From Desulfoferrobacter suflitae (GTDB lineage: Bacteria; Desulfobacterota; Syntrophobacteria; Syntrophobacterales; Syntrophobacteraceae), in contig NZ_JAIBKA010000004.1 in assembly GCF_022603395.1 (NCBI RefSeq), positions 372,001-436,000 of the forward strand: a stretch of 64,000 nt of DNA, read 5' to 3'. The notes under the pieces were generated by a model. The model saw only the letters and a program-made list of their open reading frames with translations, did no database searches and was not told where the DNA came from. A program made the position numbers and the translations under genes. Shown here piece by piece: positions 48,472 to 57,751 of the stretch. Within the stretch, counting starts at the first letter, position 1, and each line of letters opens with the position of its first letter.

Positions 48472-50691
48472 TCAGTGGGGAAGAGTGATGTTCAAAGCAA
48501 GCTGGTTGCCGTCGGTTTTGCGCAGATTAATGAGGCCCCTGTGCTTGTGGATGATCATCTTGGCCAGCGGCAGGTCCAACGTCTTGGAAGGGTCCAGGCG
48601 GCTGGTGAAGGGGTAAAAAAAATGTTCAATGTCATCCTCTGAAATCTGCACTGCCGTTACCTTCATTTCCAAATGAACGGCATGTTCACCCGGGTAGGTC
48701 CGCACTTCCATGCGCCCGCCGGGCTGGCAATAGTCCAGCAGAGCTTTTGTCAAGCTTTCCAACACCTTGGTGAAAAGAATGGTATCGAGGGCAACGGCCG
48801 GCAGGTGTGGAGACAGGTTCAACTGGAGCTTTACAGCATATTCCCGGCAAATCTTTTCCTGGTCGGCGAGGATGCGCTTTAGTAAGTCATTTAGCGAGGA
48901 TCTGTCCAAAACAACCTCAAAGGGCTTGAGGTAAGCTAAGGTTTTTTCCAGGATCTTCTCCAGTCGTGCAACCTCCTGGACAATGATCTGCACTTTCTCT
49001 CGATTGGGATCCGTTTCCGGCAGCGTCTGCAGCAGCCTTCGAGCAAAACCGCCGGCGGCCACCAGCGGATTTCTAATTTCATGGGCCAGGCGCGCGGAGA
49101 CCTCGCTCAAAGTGCGCAGTTCTTCCGTCTGAATGATTTGCTGCTGCAAGCGATGTCGATCGGTAATGTTCACCAGAAATCCATCGACCGTTTCGACGTT
49201 TCCTTGTTCGTCCAGTATGGGCAGGGCATGGCCTTGCACGAAAATGAGCTTGCCATTGGCGTGGCGGATTCGGTATTCCGCCTTAAATTCGATGCCATCC
49301 TTCAGGCAACGGTCCATCAGGGGCCAGATACGATTGCGATCCTCCTCCCAGACTTTTTGCTTCCAGAAATCCTCTTGCTGCAACACGTCGCGCACCGTCA
49401 TGCCGGCCAGGTCCTGGATGAAATGGTTGATGAATATCAACTTGCCGTCCCCCAGCAAGCGATAAACCACCAGCGGCACATTCTCCACCAGGGTCCGATA
49501 TTTCTCCTCTGATTCCCGCAGAGCACGCGTCCGCAGGTGAACCATATGTTCGAGATTGTCGGTGTAGTTTTGAATTTTGGTGCGCGAGACATTTAACGCG
49601 GTGAGCATATCATCCAGAGCTGCGGCCAGATCCCTCAGTTCCCCGGAGGGGTTGATGTCGAGCGGCTTCACCTGCCTGCCGAGAGCAATCTGTCGGGCAA
49701 AAGCCACCATTTTGGCAATGGGTTTGGTGAAGTAGCTGCTGATTACATAGATGCCTCCAACCGAGAGCAGCATCCCAATGATGCCGATTCCCAGCATCAA
49801 TTGACGATAATGATCAATGGAATTCAAGGTTGCCGCACGGCTCACACACAGCTCCACCAAGGCGACCGTGTTGTTCTTGTAATCCTGAACGGCACCCACC
49901 ATGACCGCATAAGGTTTGTCGGCGACTTTACGCAGGAGCAGCTGCGGATTTCGCGTGCGGAACACATCCCTGTAGGCCGGATCGTTTCGCTCGATGGGAT
50001 GCGGGAAGGTGGTGTCGAGACTGGAAAAAGAATTGCCCTGGTCTGCGGGGAGCAAAAAAGATGCCTCGATGCCGAACTGCTCCTTGAGCTGTTCGAGGAA
50101 TACGGATCCAAAACTGAATCCGATCTCAGTGGTCCCCACCAGGCGGTTTTGATAGAAGACCGGCGCCACACCCCGTATGCCGAACCCGGTCAAGCCCTTC
50201 TCAAGACCGTAGGTTTCCTGCGAGATGGCCACAGCATCCTCAATGGTTTTGCGATAATCGAGGTTGTCGCCGAACTCGTAAAGGCGGTGCAGACGCAGGA
50301 ACATTGTTGGCGACAGGTCATGAAAATTGAACTGGCTGATGCCGTAGTTCTTTTTCATGAAAACGTAGGCGGGGTAACAGAGCTTGATCAAGCGTAACCG
50401 ATCTCGATGGGCCAGGGCTGCAGCAACTTCGGGATTGCGGGCGAAGTTGGAGGCGAGGCTGACCGCCCAGCGTCCTTCCAGCGCGAGATTGTGCTCGAAG
50501 GCCCGGTAATAGCCAAAAAGACGCTCCCGTTCCTGCTGTCGGATGAGTTCGTTTTGGCTGAGGATAGCCAGGCCCACAAGGGAAAAAGTGCCGATGAAAG
50601 CGAGAAACAAAAAGGGAATGCTCAGCCGATAACGAAGGGGCAGGTTGCGCAGAAATCCTTTGGAGCGATTGCTGGCTGTTCTATTCTCCAT
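48472..50691 (-). CDS. Double-Cache sensor histidine kinase with degenerate ATP-binding domain
   Basis: 739 residues. A membrane segment (about 24-46), a periplasmic double-Cache sensor (about 50-300: FHDLSPTMFLRLH, GIRGVAPVFYQN), a second membrane segment (about 303-325), HAMP, PAS (about 400-515) and HisKA with H537 (RLAHEIRNPLVAAGG) follow in order. The HATPase fold region is present in length but its nucleotide boxes are not: the N box reads ESLTKALLD (645-653), the G1 box TAVQ (679-682) where D-x-G-x-G is expected, and the G2 box KTLDLPLA (703-710). It may be unable to bind ATP. It is monocistronic, with a terminator at 48386-48418. Confidence 0.88.
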   Translation of the reverse strand: MENRTASNRSKGFLRNLPLRYRLSIPFLFLAFIGTFSLVGLAILSQNELIRQQERERLFGYYRAFEHNLALEGRWAVSLASNFARNPEVAAALAHRDRLRLIKLCYPAYVFMKKNYGISQFNFHDLSPTMFLRLHRLYEFGDNLDYRKTIEDAVAISQETYGLEKGLTGFGIRGVAPVFYQNRLVGTTEIGFSFGSVFLEQLKEQFGIEASFLLPADQGNSFSSLDTTFPHPIERNDPAYRDVFRTRNPQLLLRKVADKPYAVMVGAVQDYKNNTVALVELCVSRAATLNSIDHYRQLMLGIGIIGMLLSVGGIYVISSYFTKPIAKMVAFARQIALGRQVKPLDINPSGELRDLAAALDDMLTALNVSRTKIQNYTDNLEHMVHLRTRALRESEEKYRTLVENVPLVVYRLLGDGKLIFINHFIQDLAGMTVRDVLQQEDFWKQKVWEEDRNRIWPLMDRCLKDGIEFKAEYRIRHANGKLIFVQGHALPILDEQGNVETVDGFLVNITDRHRLQQQIIQTEELRTLSEVSARLAHEIRNPLVAAGGFARRLLQTLPETDPNREKVQIIVQEVARLEKILEKTLAYLKPFEVVLDRSSLNDLLKRILADQEKICREYAVKLQLNLSPHLPAVALDTILFTKVLESLTKALLDYCQPGGRMEVRTYPGEHAVHLEMKVTAVQISEDDIEHFFYPFTSRLDPSKTLDLPLAKMIIHKHRGLINLRKTDGNQLALNITLPH

Positions 50692-50976
50692 CGATTACAG
50701 TCTCAAGGCGGCGGCCAATTTTCCATGATGCTTCAGATGTTCAGATGGGAGCCAAACCCAAATCGTGCCGGATCATAACACGTTTTTGGGGATTTTTGCC
50801 AAATTATTGTGAAAAAGGCCGGGGTGATCGAGTTACTCGAGGCGCATGACGAAACCCGACAGAATGTGAGAGGACACATGGGATCGCTCTCGCCGCCACA
50901 CCGCCATAGATTGGCGATGGCGGCCCCGGGCACTGCACAGGCAGCTGTTTTGCGGCACGAACCGCCGACGAAAATT

Positions 50977-52380
50977 TCAGCGGCTCTCGATGTATGCCAA
51001 AGCGAGCTTCATGCGCTGCAGGACAGTGTCCTTGCCGAGCACGTCGATGACCTCAAAAAGCCCGGGACTGGCGGTCATTCCCGTCAAGGCGACACGCACC
51101 GGCTGAGCTATCTTACCCAGCTTCATCCCCATCTCATCGACCACAATCCGCCTGAAAACCTGCTCGAGGCCGGCCTCGTCAAAAACTTCCAGTGTTCCCA
51201 TGGCCCCGGTTAATTTGGCGAAAGCTTCTTTGACCTCGGGCGTCAAGAATTTCTTGGCCGCGGCTGGATCATATTCGATAGATTCGGCCAGGTAAAATTT
51301 CATGGATTGCGCCAGCTCCACAAGGGTATGCACACGGGGCTGCAATGTTTTCACCGCTTTTGCCAGATATTTTTCGGGCTTTTCAGGGTAATTGAAGGAT
51401 TTCAGGTAGGGTTTCAACAGCACGGTCAGTTCTTCCGGGGCCTTTTCCCGCAAGTAGTGCGCGTTCAGCCACAGCAGCTTGTCTGGGTCAAAAATGCCGG
51501 GTGCTTTGCCGACATTGTCCAGGCTGAATTTCTCGATGAGCTCTGCGCGACTGAAAATTTCCTGATCTCCGTGCGACCACCCCAGGCGAACCAGGTAATT
51601 GACCAAAGCTTCCGGCAGGTATCCCATTTCTTTGTAGGCCATGACCGATGTGGCGCCATGGCGCTTGGACATGCGCGTGCGATCCTGGCCCAAAATCATG
51701 GGGACATGCCCGAAAAACGGCAGCTTCACTCCAAGGGCCTGATAAATAAGAATTTGCCTGGGTGTGTTGTTGACATGGTCGTCACCGCGTATGACATGCG
51801 TGACGTTCATGGTGATGTCGTCAACAACGACGGCGAAGTTGTAGGTCGGCATGCCGTCGCTTCTCTGCAGCACCAGATCGTCCAGTTCGGAGTTGTCAAA
51901 AAAAATCGGCCCCTTGATCAGGTCGTTGAGAACCGTTGTTCCCGAATCGGGCGTGCGGAAACGAACCACACGATCTGGTCCGGGTCCCAGCCCCAGATTT
52001 CTGCACAAGCCGTCGTATTTTGGCTTGAGCCCGGCTGCCGAAGCTTGCTGCCTGCGCTTTTCCAGCTCTTCGGGTTGACACCGGCAGTAATAGGCCGATC
52101 CGTTTTCTATGAGCTTCTGCAAATATTCTCGGTACAGATCAAGTCGCTGGGTCTGATAGAAGGGTCCCTGGTCCCAATCAAGGGAAAGCCAATCCATGGC
52201 ATCCAGGATCGCCTTGATGGACTCGTCGGTGGAGCGGATTTGGTCCGTATCTTCAATTCTCAGGATGAACTGCCCCTTGTGGTGGCGGGCAAACAGCCAG
52301 TTGAAAAGTGCCGTGCGTGCGCCACCTATATGAAGGTAACCCGTCGGGCTTGGGGGAAAGCGAGTAATCACCGGCTCCAT
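50977..52380 (-). CDS. gltX: Glutamyl-tRNA synthetase
   Basis: Class I synthetase of 467 residues. The HIGH-type motif is PTGYLHIGGART, the tRNA-acceptor region IEDTDQIRS is intact, and the KMSKS motif reads RMSKRHG. Residues YNFAVVVDD and RGDDHVNNTPRQI are typical of GltX. I place the start at ATG 52380, which begins MEPVITRFPPSPTG and has AAGGAG 11 bases upstream; the frame extends to 52446 without family similarity. The 285 bases to the upstream kinase gene hold no gene. Confidence 0.97.
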   Translation of the reverse strand: MEPVITRFPPSPTGYLHIGGARTALFNWLFARHHKGQFILRIEDTDQIRSTDESIKAILDAMDWLSLDWDQGPFYQTQRLDLYREYLQKLIENGSAYYCRCQPEELEKRRQQASAAGLKPKYDGLCRNLGLGPGPDRVVRFRTPDSGTTVLNDLIKGPIFFDNSELDDLVLQRSDGMPTYNFAVVVDDITMNVTHVIRGDDHVNNTPRQILIYQALGVKLPFFGHVPMILGQDRTRMSKRHGATSVMAYKEMGYLPEALVNYLVRLGWSHGDQEIFSRAELIEKFSLDNVGKAPGIFDPDKLLWLNAHYLREKAPEELTVLLKPYLKSFNYPEKPEKYLAKAVKTLQPRVHTLVELAQSMKFYLAESIEYDPAAAKKFLTPEVKEAFAKLTGAMGTLEVFDEAGLEQVFRRIVVDEMGMKLGKIAQPVRVALTGMTASPGLFEVIDVLGKDTVLQRMKLALAYIESR

Positions 52381-52641
52381 CGGTATTGTGCTCCTTGTAG
52401 ATGATCTGTGCAATTTTGCTGAAAAAATGCGAGTAACGGATAACACACTGTCCGGTTAAACTCAAGAACGAGAAAATCCCTGAAGCCAAACACATTTGTC
52501 AATGCCGCCGTGGACAAAATGCTTACACCCTGCACAGGGAGCTTGCCCTGATCACTGCCTTCTGGCAGTATGACGCAAATCAGCAACGTACCCATGAGAG
52601 GGTGGCCGATTGGTTGATCTTGGTGGAAAGGTGAGTAGAAT

Positions 52642-53139
52642 ATGAAAAAATTAGTCCATGTTCTTGCCTTATTCGTTGTAATAGTTTCCTTTTGCAGCTG
52701 CGGTTCAGCCCCGGATGAGAATGAAACCATTTACCGCCAGCTGCCGAATGTCAAAATGAGAGTCGTCGATGTTTCCAACAGCACCGAGGAATTATTCGAT
52801 GTGGATGTTATCGGCATGCTGTGGAGCGCCCTCGATCAGTCGTTGAAGAGGCGGGACATGCTGTGGCCGGGAGAAGCGGCGTACGCTCCCTACACCATCA
52901 GAGCTACGATTCTCAAATATCAGAAGGGCAGTGCATGGTATCGCTGGGCTTTGCCCATGTGGGGCAAGACCTATTTGACCGTGAGGTGCGACGTAATAAA
53001 GGATGGCAATGTCTTTACCAGTGCTGAGGCGGAAAAAGAGATCACCTTTGGCGATGGTACGTTCACACGCGGTGCCTGGCGCAAGATTTTTGGAGAGGTT
53101 GCCGAGGATCTCATCACGCAAATCGCTGCCAAGATGTGA
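52642..53139 (+). CDS. Small lipoprotein of unknown function
   Basis: 165 residues. The N-terminus (MKKLVHVLALFVVIVSFCSC) is a lipoprotein-like signal with lipidation probably at the second cysteine of CSC, although the lipobox (F-C-S-C) is atypical. The mature part has a central strand-rich region (TIRATILKYQKG, YLTVRCDVIKDGNVF) and resembles small outer-membrane lipoproteins of the YajG/DUF-type that oligomerise. I do not recognise a specific family. A GGTGAG site precedes the ATG. It is followed, after 177 bases, by the yceD-rpmF pair. Confidence 0.7.
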   Translation: MKKLVHVLALFVVIVSFCSCGSAPDENETIYRQLPNVKMRVVDVSNSTEELFDVDVIGMLWSALDQSLKRRDMLWPGEAAYAPYTIRATILKYQKGSAWYRWALPMWGKTYLTVRCDVIKDGNVFTSAEAEKEITFGDGTFTRGAWRKIFGEVAEDLITQIAAKM

Positions 53140-53316
53140 CGATTGAACGGCTGGTGGCATGCTCTGCCATTGCAGGGAGGAGGGTTCGGGGCTGCTGTTG
53201 CCAAGCCATGCGGACACGTTGATTTTGACCGCCGTTGACCTTGTGGTTAAAATCTCTTGACAGTTTAAAGGGAATTTCTATACTCACCCATTTACACATT
53301 CCGACAAGGGGTGACA

Positions 53317-53859
53317 ATGCGGGTGCGCGTTGACGAGATACCGGAATCAGGTCGGTTTCTGCATTTTCACTGGGGCCAGAACCGATTGAAACAATACATG
53401 CAGCCGGACGATCCGTTTGCAATGGAGTTGGTGCGGCCGGTGAACGTGGACCTGGAAATCCACAAGCGGCCGGATCACATCCGCATTATCGGGTCCATCG
53501 AGTCGATTCTTCGGCTCACATGCCACAGGTGCCTGGATGATTTCCAGTGGCTGTTGCGGGAACAGGTGGATGTTTTTTTGGTGGAAGACAAGAACTTGCC
53601 CCAGGACGAAGAAAAAGAACTGGAAGTTGATGAGCTCGAATATGAGTTCTTTGACGGAGAAATTATAGAATTGGATCAATTGGTAGCCGAACAGATTTTT
53701 CTTGCCCTGCCCTACAAGGTTCTTTGTTCAGAAAGCTGCAAAGGGCTCTGTCAGAACTGTGGGGCCAATCTCAATCAAGCAGCTTGCAGTTGCCGGCGAA
53801 GTACAAAAACATCCCCTTTTGCCGGGCTCGAGCAAATGAAAGAGCAATTGGTTCGGTGA
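53317..53859 (+). CDS. yceD: YceD-type DUF177 protein
   Basis: 180 residues, with the DUF177 cysteine motif LTCHRCLDDF and the C-terminal CxxxCxxxCxxCG pattern (CSESCKGLCQNCG). In many bacteria yceD is immediately upstream of rpmF and has been linked to 23S rRNA metabolism; both features hold here. ATG 53317 is preceded by AAGGGG; a GTG two codons earlier is possible. 47 bases separate it from rpmF. Confidence 0.9.
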   Translation: MRVRVDEIPESGRFLHFHWGQNRLKQYMQPDDPFAMELVRPVNVDLEIHKRPDHIRIIGSIESILRLTCHRCLDDFQWLLREQVDVFLVEDKNLPQDEEKELEVDELEYEFFDGEIIELDQLVAEQIFLALPYKVLCSESCKGLCQNCGANLNQAACSCRRSTKTSPFAGLEQMKEQLVR

Positions 53860-53906
53860 TGGTGGTTTTGTCCTCTGCAGTTAACCATTAAGGAGAATTC
53901 TAAAAA

Positions 53907-54089
53907 ATGGCTGTACCAAAGCGTAAGACTTCCAAAGCTCGAAGAGATAAAAGGCGTGCTCATAACAACCTCACCCCGCCGTCCTTGTCCCGTTGCCCAC
54001 AGTGCTCAGAACCTCGCTTGCCCCATAGGGTTTGTCCGACGTGTGGCTATTATCGCGATCGTGTTGTCCTGGACTTTGAGGAGGAATAG
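53907..54089 (+). CDS. rpmF: 50S ribosomal protein L32
   Basis: 60 residues: [19 protein letters not shown] and the four-cysteine zinc ribbon ([18 protein letters not shown]) identify L32. Length is normal. AAGGAG lies before the ATG. It follows yceD; in relatives plsX and fabH follow, but here a 476-base gap and then an acyl-CoA dehydrogenase do. Confidence 0.98.
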   Translation: MAVPKRKTSKARRDKRRAHNNLTPPSLSRCPQCSEPRLPHRVCPTCGYYRDRVVLDFEEE

Positions 54090-54119
54090 CATCTGTCCAA
54101 CAGCGATCAGCGACAGATG
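54090..54119 (+). terminator. Hairpin after rpmF
   Basis: CATCTGTC (54090-54097) pairs with GACAGATG (54112-54119) around a 14-base loop, directly after the rpmF stop. No T-run follows, so its termination strength is doubtful. Confidence 0.45.
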
Positions 54120-54565
54120 GTGTTGGGAAATGCGGTAGACACTGTGGATTGCAGCCATCCTCTCTGAATATCGTATGGGACTCCCCCCGGTAAACAAACA
54201 AGTCCTACCGCTTTAAGTCCTGGAAATTCACAAAAGCAGATAAGGATGGCAATGCAGGCTCACACCTTTTGCACGTATCGCCATGAATCGGCATGGTGCC
54301 GCATGCTCTTGTATTTCCATCCGTGAGTTGCAGGCCCGTGCGAGCACCAGCACAACGCAGCAAGAGTCCCCGATGGGCATTAGGCTGAATTGCTCCCCGG
54401 GCTCTATCCGGTGATCGCCGGCATGCCCTCGACCAGGGCACTGATTGCAGAGGGCAAGGTGTTGAGGACCGGTTACGGCTCTATATGTTCCCCGCCAAGG
54501 CAAGCAATGGCAGCCAGGACAGTCAGAAAATGCACGGTTTTTTCCCGATTGGGTAAGGAGGATAG
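54120..54565. other. Non-coding gap between rpmF and the acd-etfBA module
   Basis: 446 bases in which neither strand gives a recognisable protein. Short open frames exist on the minus strand but show no family similarity or good ribosome-binding sites. I see no recognisable remnant of plsX or fabH. Its right end carries AAGGAGG for the dehydrogenase. It may hold a promoter for the acd operon. Confidence 0.5.
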
Positions 54566-55735
54566 ATGAACTACTTTTTGACAGAAGAACAACAGATGAT
54601 CCAGGAGCTGGCTGCCCAGATTGCCCGGGAAAAAATCAAACCGGTGCGCGCGCAATTGGACGAGCAGGAAGAGTTCCCCTGGGAGATCATGCAGGTTTTG
54701 GCCCAAGCGGACTTGTTCGGACTCTATATCCCCGAGGAATACGGGGGTATGGGAGGGGGTATCTTAGAGAATTGCCTGGCCATCGAGCAACTGGCACAGG
54801 CCTGCATCGGTGTCGCGACCAGTTTCGCCGCCAGTGGTCTGGGGGCGTACCCGATATTGCTTTACGGCAGTGAAGAGCAGAAGCAGCGCTACCTTCCCGA
54901 AGTAGCCGCAGGCAAGCGCCTGGCCGCTTTCGGCCTGACCGAATCAAGCGCCGGCAGCGACGTCTCCGGCATCAAGACCACGGCCGTGCGCGACGGGGAC
55001 CACTACCTGCTGAACGGAAACAAGCAGTGGATTACCAATGGGGGCGAGGCCGAGATCTACTCGGTGCTGGCCTTGACCGACCGCAGCAAAGGGCCGCGCG
55101 GCGCAAGTTTTTTCATTGTGGAAAAAGGGGATCCGGGCTTTTCTTTTGGCAGGAAGGAGAAAAAGCTGGGGATCCGGGCTTCCGCCACCAGGGAACTTAT
55201 TTTTCAGGACTGCCGTATTCCCAAAGACCGGTTGATAGGCCGCGAAGGGATTGGCTTCATCAATGCCATGAAGACTTTTGACAAGTCGCGTCCGGGCATC
55301 GCCGCCTTGGGAGTGGGACTTTCCCAGGGTGCGCTGGACCTTGCGGTGGAATACGCGCGGCAACGCGAACAGTTCGGCAAGCCCATCATTACATTTCAGG
55401 CCATCCAGCACAAGCTGGCCAATATGGCGATCAAGACCGAAGCTTCCAGAGCGCTGCTCTACGCCGCTGCCCGCCACATGGACACGGAGCCGCCCGATGC
55501 CAGCAAACTGGCGGCGATGGTGAAGGTGTTTTCCGGGGATGTCGCCATGGAAGTCGCTACGGACGCCGTTCAAATACTGGGGGGTTACGGCTACATGCAG
55601 GATTATCCGGTGGAGAAGATGATGCGGGATGCCAAAATTCTGCAAATTTACGAAGGCACGAACGAAATCCAGAGAAACATTATCGGACAGGAGCTCAACA
55701 AAGAATACAGTCGAATCAAAGAGACTTTCTTCTAG
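54566..55735 (+). CDS. Acyl-CoA dehydrogenase (short/medium-chain type) of an Etf operon
   Basis: 389-residue FAD enzyme. Core motifs are FGLTESSAGSDVSG, NGNKQWITNGG, REQFGKPIITFQAIQHKLA, QILGGYGYMQDYPVEK and the catalytic glutamate in IYEGTNEIQRNI. The N-terminus MNYFLTEEQQMIQELA is normal. Directly followed by etfB and etfA, it presumably passes electrons to, or takes them from, that flavoprotein. The layout acd-etfB-etfA(ferredoxin-fused) matches caffeyl-CoA reductase CarCDE and bifurcating butyryl-CoA dehydrogenases. The acyl substrate is unknown. AAGGAGG stands right before the ATG. Confidence 0.93.
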   Translation: MNYFLTEEQQMIQELAAQIAREKIKPVRAQLDEQEEFPWEIMQVLAQADLFGLYIPEEYGGMGGGILENCLAIEQLAQACIGVATSFAASGLGAYPILLYGSEEQKQRYLPEVAAGKRLAAFGLTESSAGSDVSGIKTTAVRDGDHYLLNGNKQWITNGGEAEIYSVLALTDRSKGPRGASFFIVEKGDPGFSFGRKEKKLGIRASATRELIFQDCRIPKDRLIGREGIGFINAMKTFDKSRPGIAALGVGLSQGALDLAVEYARQREQFGKPIITFQAIQHKLANMAIKTEASRALLYAAARHMDTEPPDASKLAAMVKVFSGDVAMEVATDAVQILGGYGYMQDYPVEKMMRDAKILQIYEGTNEIQRNIIGQELNKEYSRIKETFF

Positions 55736-55768
55736 CAAGAGGCTTTTCGTTAGAAAGAGGTGCACTCC

Positions 55769-56560
55769 ATGCACATCGTTGTATGCATCAAACAGGTTCC
55801 CGACACCAAAAACGTTCGCATTGATCCCGACACCCATACTCTGGTCCGGCAGGGTGTGGAGAGCATCATCAATCCCTTCGATCTGTTTGCTGTGGAAGCC
55901 GCTCTGCAAATAAAGGATGCATCGAGCGCCACAATCACGGTCATCACCATGGGACCGCCGCAGGCCGAAGAGGCATTGCGAGAGGTTTTGTCGCGCGGAG
56001 TCGACGCGGCGCTTTTGTTGAGTGACCGAGCCTTTGCCGGCGCCGACACCTGGGCTACTTCCGTTACCCTGTCTGCGGCCATTCGCAAACTGGGAAACGT
56101 CGATCTTATTCTCTGCGGCAAGCAGGCGGTGGACGGGGATACCGCTCAGGTGGGTCCGGAAGTGGCGACGTTGCTCGATATACCCTATGCCACCTTCGTG
56201 AAGAAAATGGAACCGCTGGACGCACAACACCTGAAGGTGACCAGGCAAACCGATGAAGGTACCGAAGTATGGAAACTGTCGACCCCGGCACTGATCACCG
56301 TCATCAAGGAGGTGGGAGAACCCCGCTTGCCCTCCCTGCGCCACAAGATGCGCGCCAAGAAGGCGGCTATCCCCGTATGGGGAATTGCCGAACTGGGGCT
56401 CGATGCCAATGATGTGGGACTGTGCGGCTCGTTCACACAGGTGGTGAGAGTCTTTTCGCCGCCGCGGCGGACCGACCGGGTCATCATCGAAGGGAGCCTC
56501 GAAGAGCAGGTGGAGCAACTCTACAGATACCTGAAGGAAGCCAAGGTACCAGGAATATGA
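55769..56560 (+). CDS. etfB: Electron-transfer flavoprotein, beta subunit (bifurcating type)
   Basis: 263 residues. It starts MHIVVCIKQVPDT; VITMGPPQAEEALREVLSRG, SDRAFAGADTWATS and CGKQAVDGDTAQVGPE match the bifurcating-type EtfB of anaerobes, which binds a second FAD in place of AMP. ATG 55769 with AGAGG upstream is preferred to the GTG three codons before. Its stop overlaps the etfA start as ATGA, so the subunits are translationally coupled. Confidence 0.93.
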   Translation: MHIVVCIKQVPDTKNVRIDPDTHTLVRQGVESIINPFDLFAVEAALQIKDASSATITVITMGPPQAEEALREVLSRGVDAALLLSDRAFAGADTWATSVTLSAAIRKLGNVDLILCGKQAVDGDTAQVGPEVATLLDIPYATFVKKMEPLDAQHLKVTRQTDEGTEVWKLSTPALITVIKEVGEPRLPSLRHKMRAKKAAIPVWGIAELGLDANDVGLCGSFTQVVRVFSPPRRTDRVIIEGSLEEQVEQLYRYLKEAKVPGI

Positions 56561-57747
56561 AAGCACTTGTTGATGGCAAGAAATGCACCGTTTGCGGGGT
56601 GTGCTCCGATGTTTGCCCGTTTGGGGCCATCACCGTCGGTGAAACCAGTGTCGAGATCTCCGATGAATGCACCTTGTGCGGTATGTGTGTGGACACCTGT
56701 GAGTTCGGCGCCATCTCTCTGCCGGAAGTGGGTGCCGGGCCCGCTGCGGATTTGGCCGACTACAATGGTGTATGGGTATTTGCTGAATGGCGTGACGGCA
56801 CGGTTCACAAGGTGAGCTACGAACTGCTGGGGGCGGGACGACAACTGGCGGACAAAAGAGGGGTCGAACTGGCGGCGGTTCTGCTTGGCCATGGACTGGG
56901 AGAGGCGCTGTCGTCAGAGCTGATTGCCTATGGGGCGGACGTCGTCTATCTGGTCGATCATCCACAGTTGGCCCGCTTCACCAATGAAGCCTACGCAGAC
57001 GTTCTGGTGGACCTGATTCACAAAAAGCGACCGGAGATTCTGCTGGCTGGTGCCACCAGCATCGGCCGTTCTTTCATCCCGCGCGTTGCCGCCTCCGTCA
57101 GGACCGGATTGACGGCGGACTGCACCGAGCTGGATATCAGCGAGGAGGGGTTGTTGCTGCAGACACGGCCGGCCTTTGGGGGAAATGTCATGGCGACCAT
57201 TGTTTGCCCCAACAGTCGTCCGCAGATGGCGACCGTTCGCCCCAAGGTCATGCGGCCTGTCCGGCAGCCGGAGCATCCGGGGCGCAGCGAAGTCATCGAG
57301 GTGTCGGACGGGATCTTCCAGAATCGCGTGGAAGTGTTGGAGGTCATTCCCGAACAGGATCAAACCGCAAAGCTCACCGAGGCCGATATCATTGTCTCCG
57401 GCGGGCGCGGTCTGGGGAAGGCGGAAAATTTTGTCCTGCTTGAAGAGCTTGCGCAACTGGTCAAAGGGGCTGTCGGGGCCTCGCGCGGTGCGGTTGAGGA
57501 AGGCTGGATTGCGCCTTCGCATCAGGTTGGACAAACGGGCCGCACGGTTGCCCCCACCCTCTATATGGCCGTTGGGCTGTCGGGGGCCATTCAGCATGTG
57601 GTTGGCATGCAGGGCTCAAAGATCATCGTGGCCGTGAACAAGGACAGGGAAGCGCCGGTGTTCGATGTGGCCAGTTGTGGTGTAGTGGCGGACCTGTTCG
57701 AATTCATTCCGGCTTTTATCCGAAAAATCAAGCAGGAGCGGGAGTAA
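56557..57747 (+). CDS. etfA: Electron-transfer flavoprotein alpha subunit with N-terminal two-[4Fe-4S] ferredoxin domain
   Basis: 396 residues. The first ~55 residues form a ferredoxin with two complete cluster motifs: C10, C13, C16, C20 and C38, C41, C44, C48 (CTVCGVCSDVC and CTLCGMCVDTC). The EtfA core follows, with the FAD-binding C-terminus SGGRGLGKAENF, SRGAVEEGWI, HQVGQTGRTVAP, GLSGAIQHVVGM and VAVNKDREAPVF. Normal EtfA lacks the ferredoxin domain; the fusion is known from CarE and LctC-type flavoproteins that couple to ferredoxin. fabG starts four bases after its stop, which physically links the module with fatty-acid genes. Confidence 0.95.
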   Translation: MKALVDGKKCTVCGVCSDVCPFGAITVGETSVEISDECTLCGMCVDTCEFGAISLPEVGAGPAADLADYNGVWVFAEWRDGTVHKVSYELLGAGRQLADKRGVELAAVLLGHGLGEALSSELIAYGADVVYLVDHPQLARFTNEAYADVLVDLIHKKRPEILLAGATSIGRSFIPRVAASVRTGLTADCTELDISEEGLLLQTRPAFGGNVMATIVCPNSRPQMATVRPKVMRPVRQPEHPGRSEVIEVSDGIFQNRVEVLEVIPEQDQTAKLTEADIIVSGGRGLGKAENFVLLEELAQLVKGAVGASRGAVEEGWIAPSHQVGQTGRTVAPTLYMAVGLSGAIQHVVGMQGSKIIVAVNKDREAPVFDVASCGVVADLFEFIPAFIRKIKQERE

Positions 57748-57751
57748 TTCC

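Noticed and set aside
54944-56566. 540-codon minus-strand frame across the acyl-CoA dehydrogenase and etfB
   Set aside because: Antisense shadow; no domain pattern.
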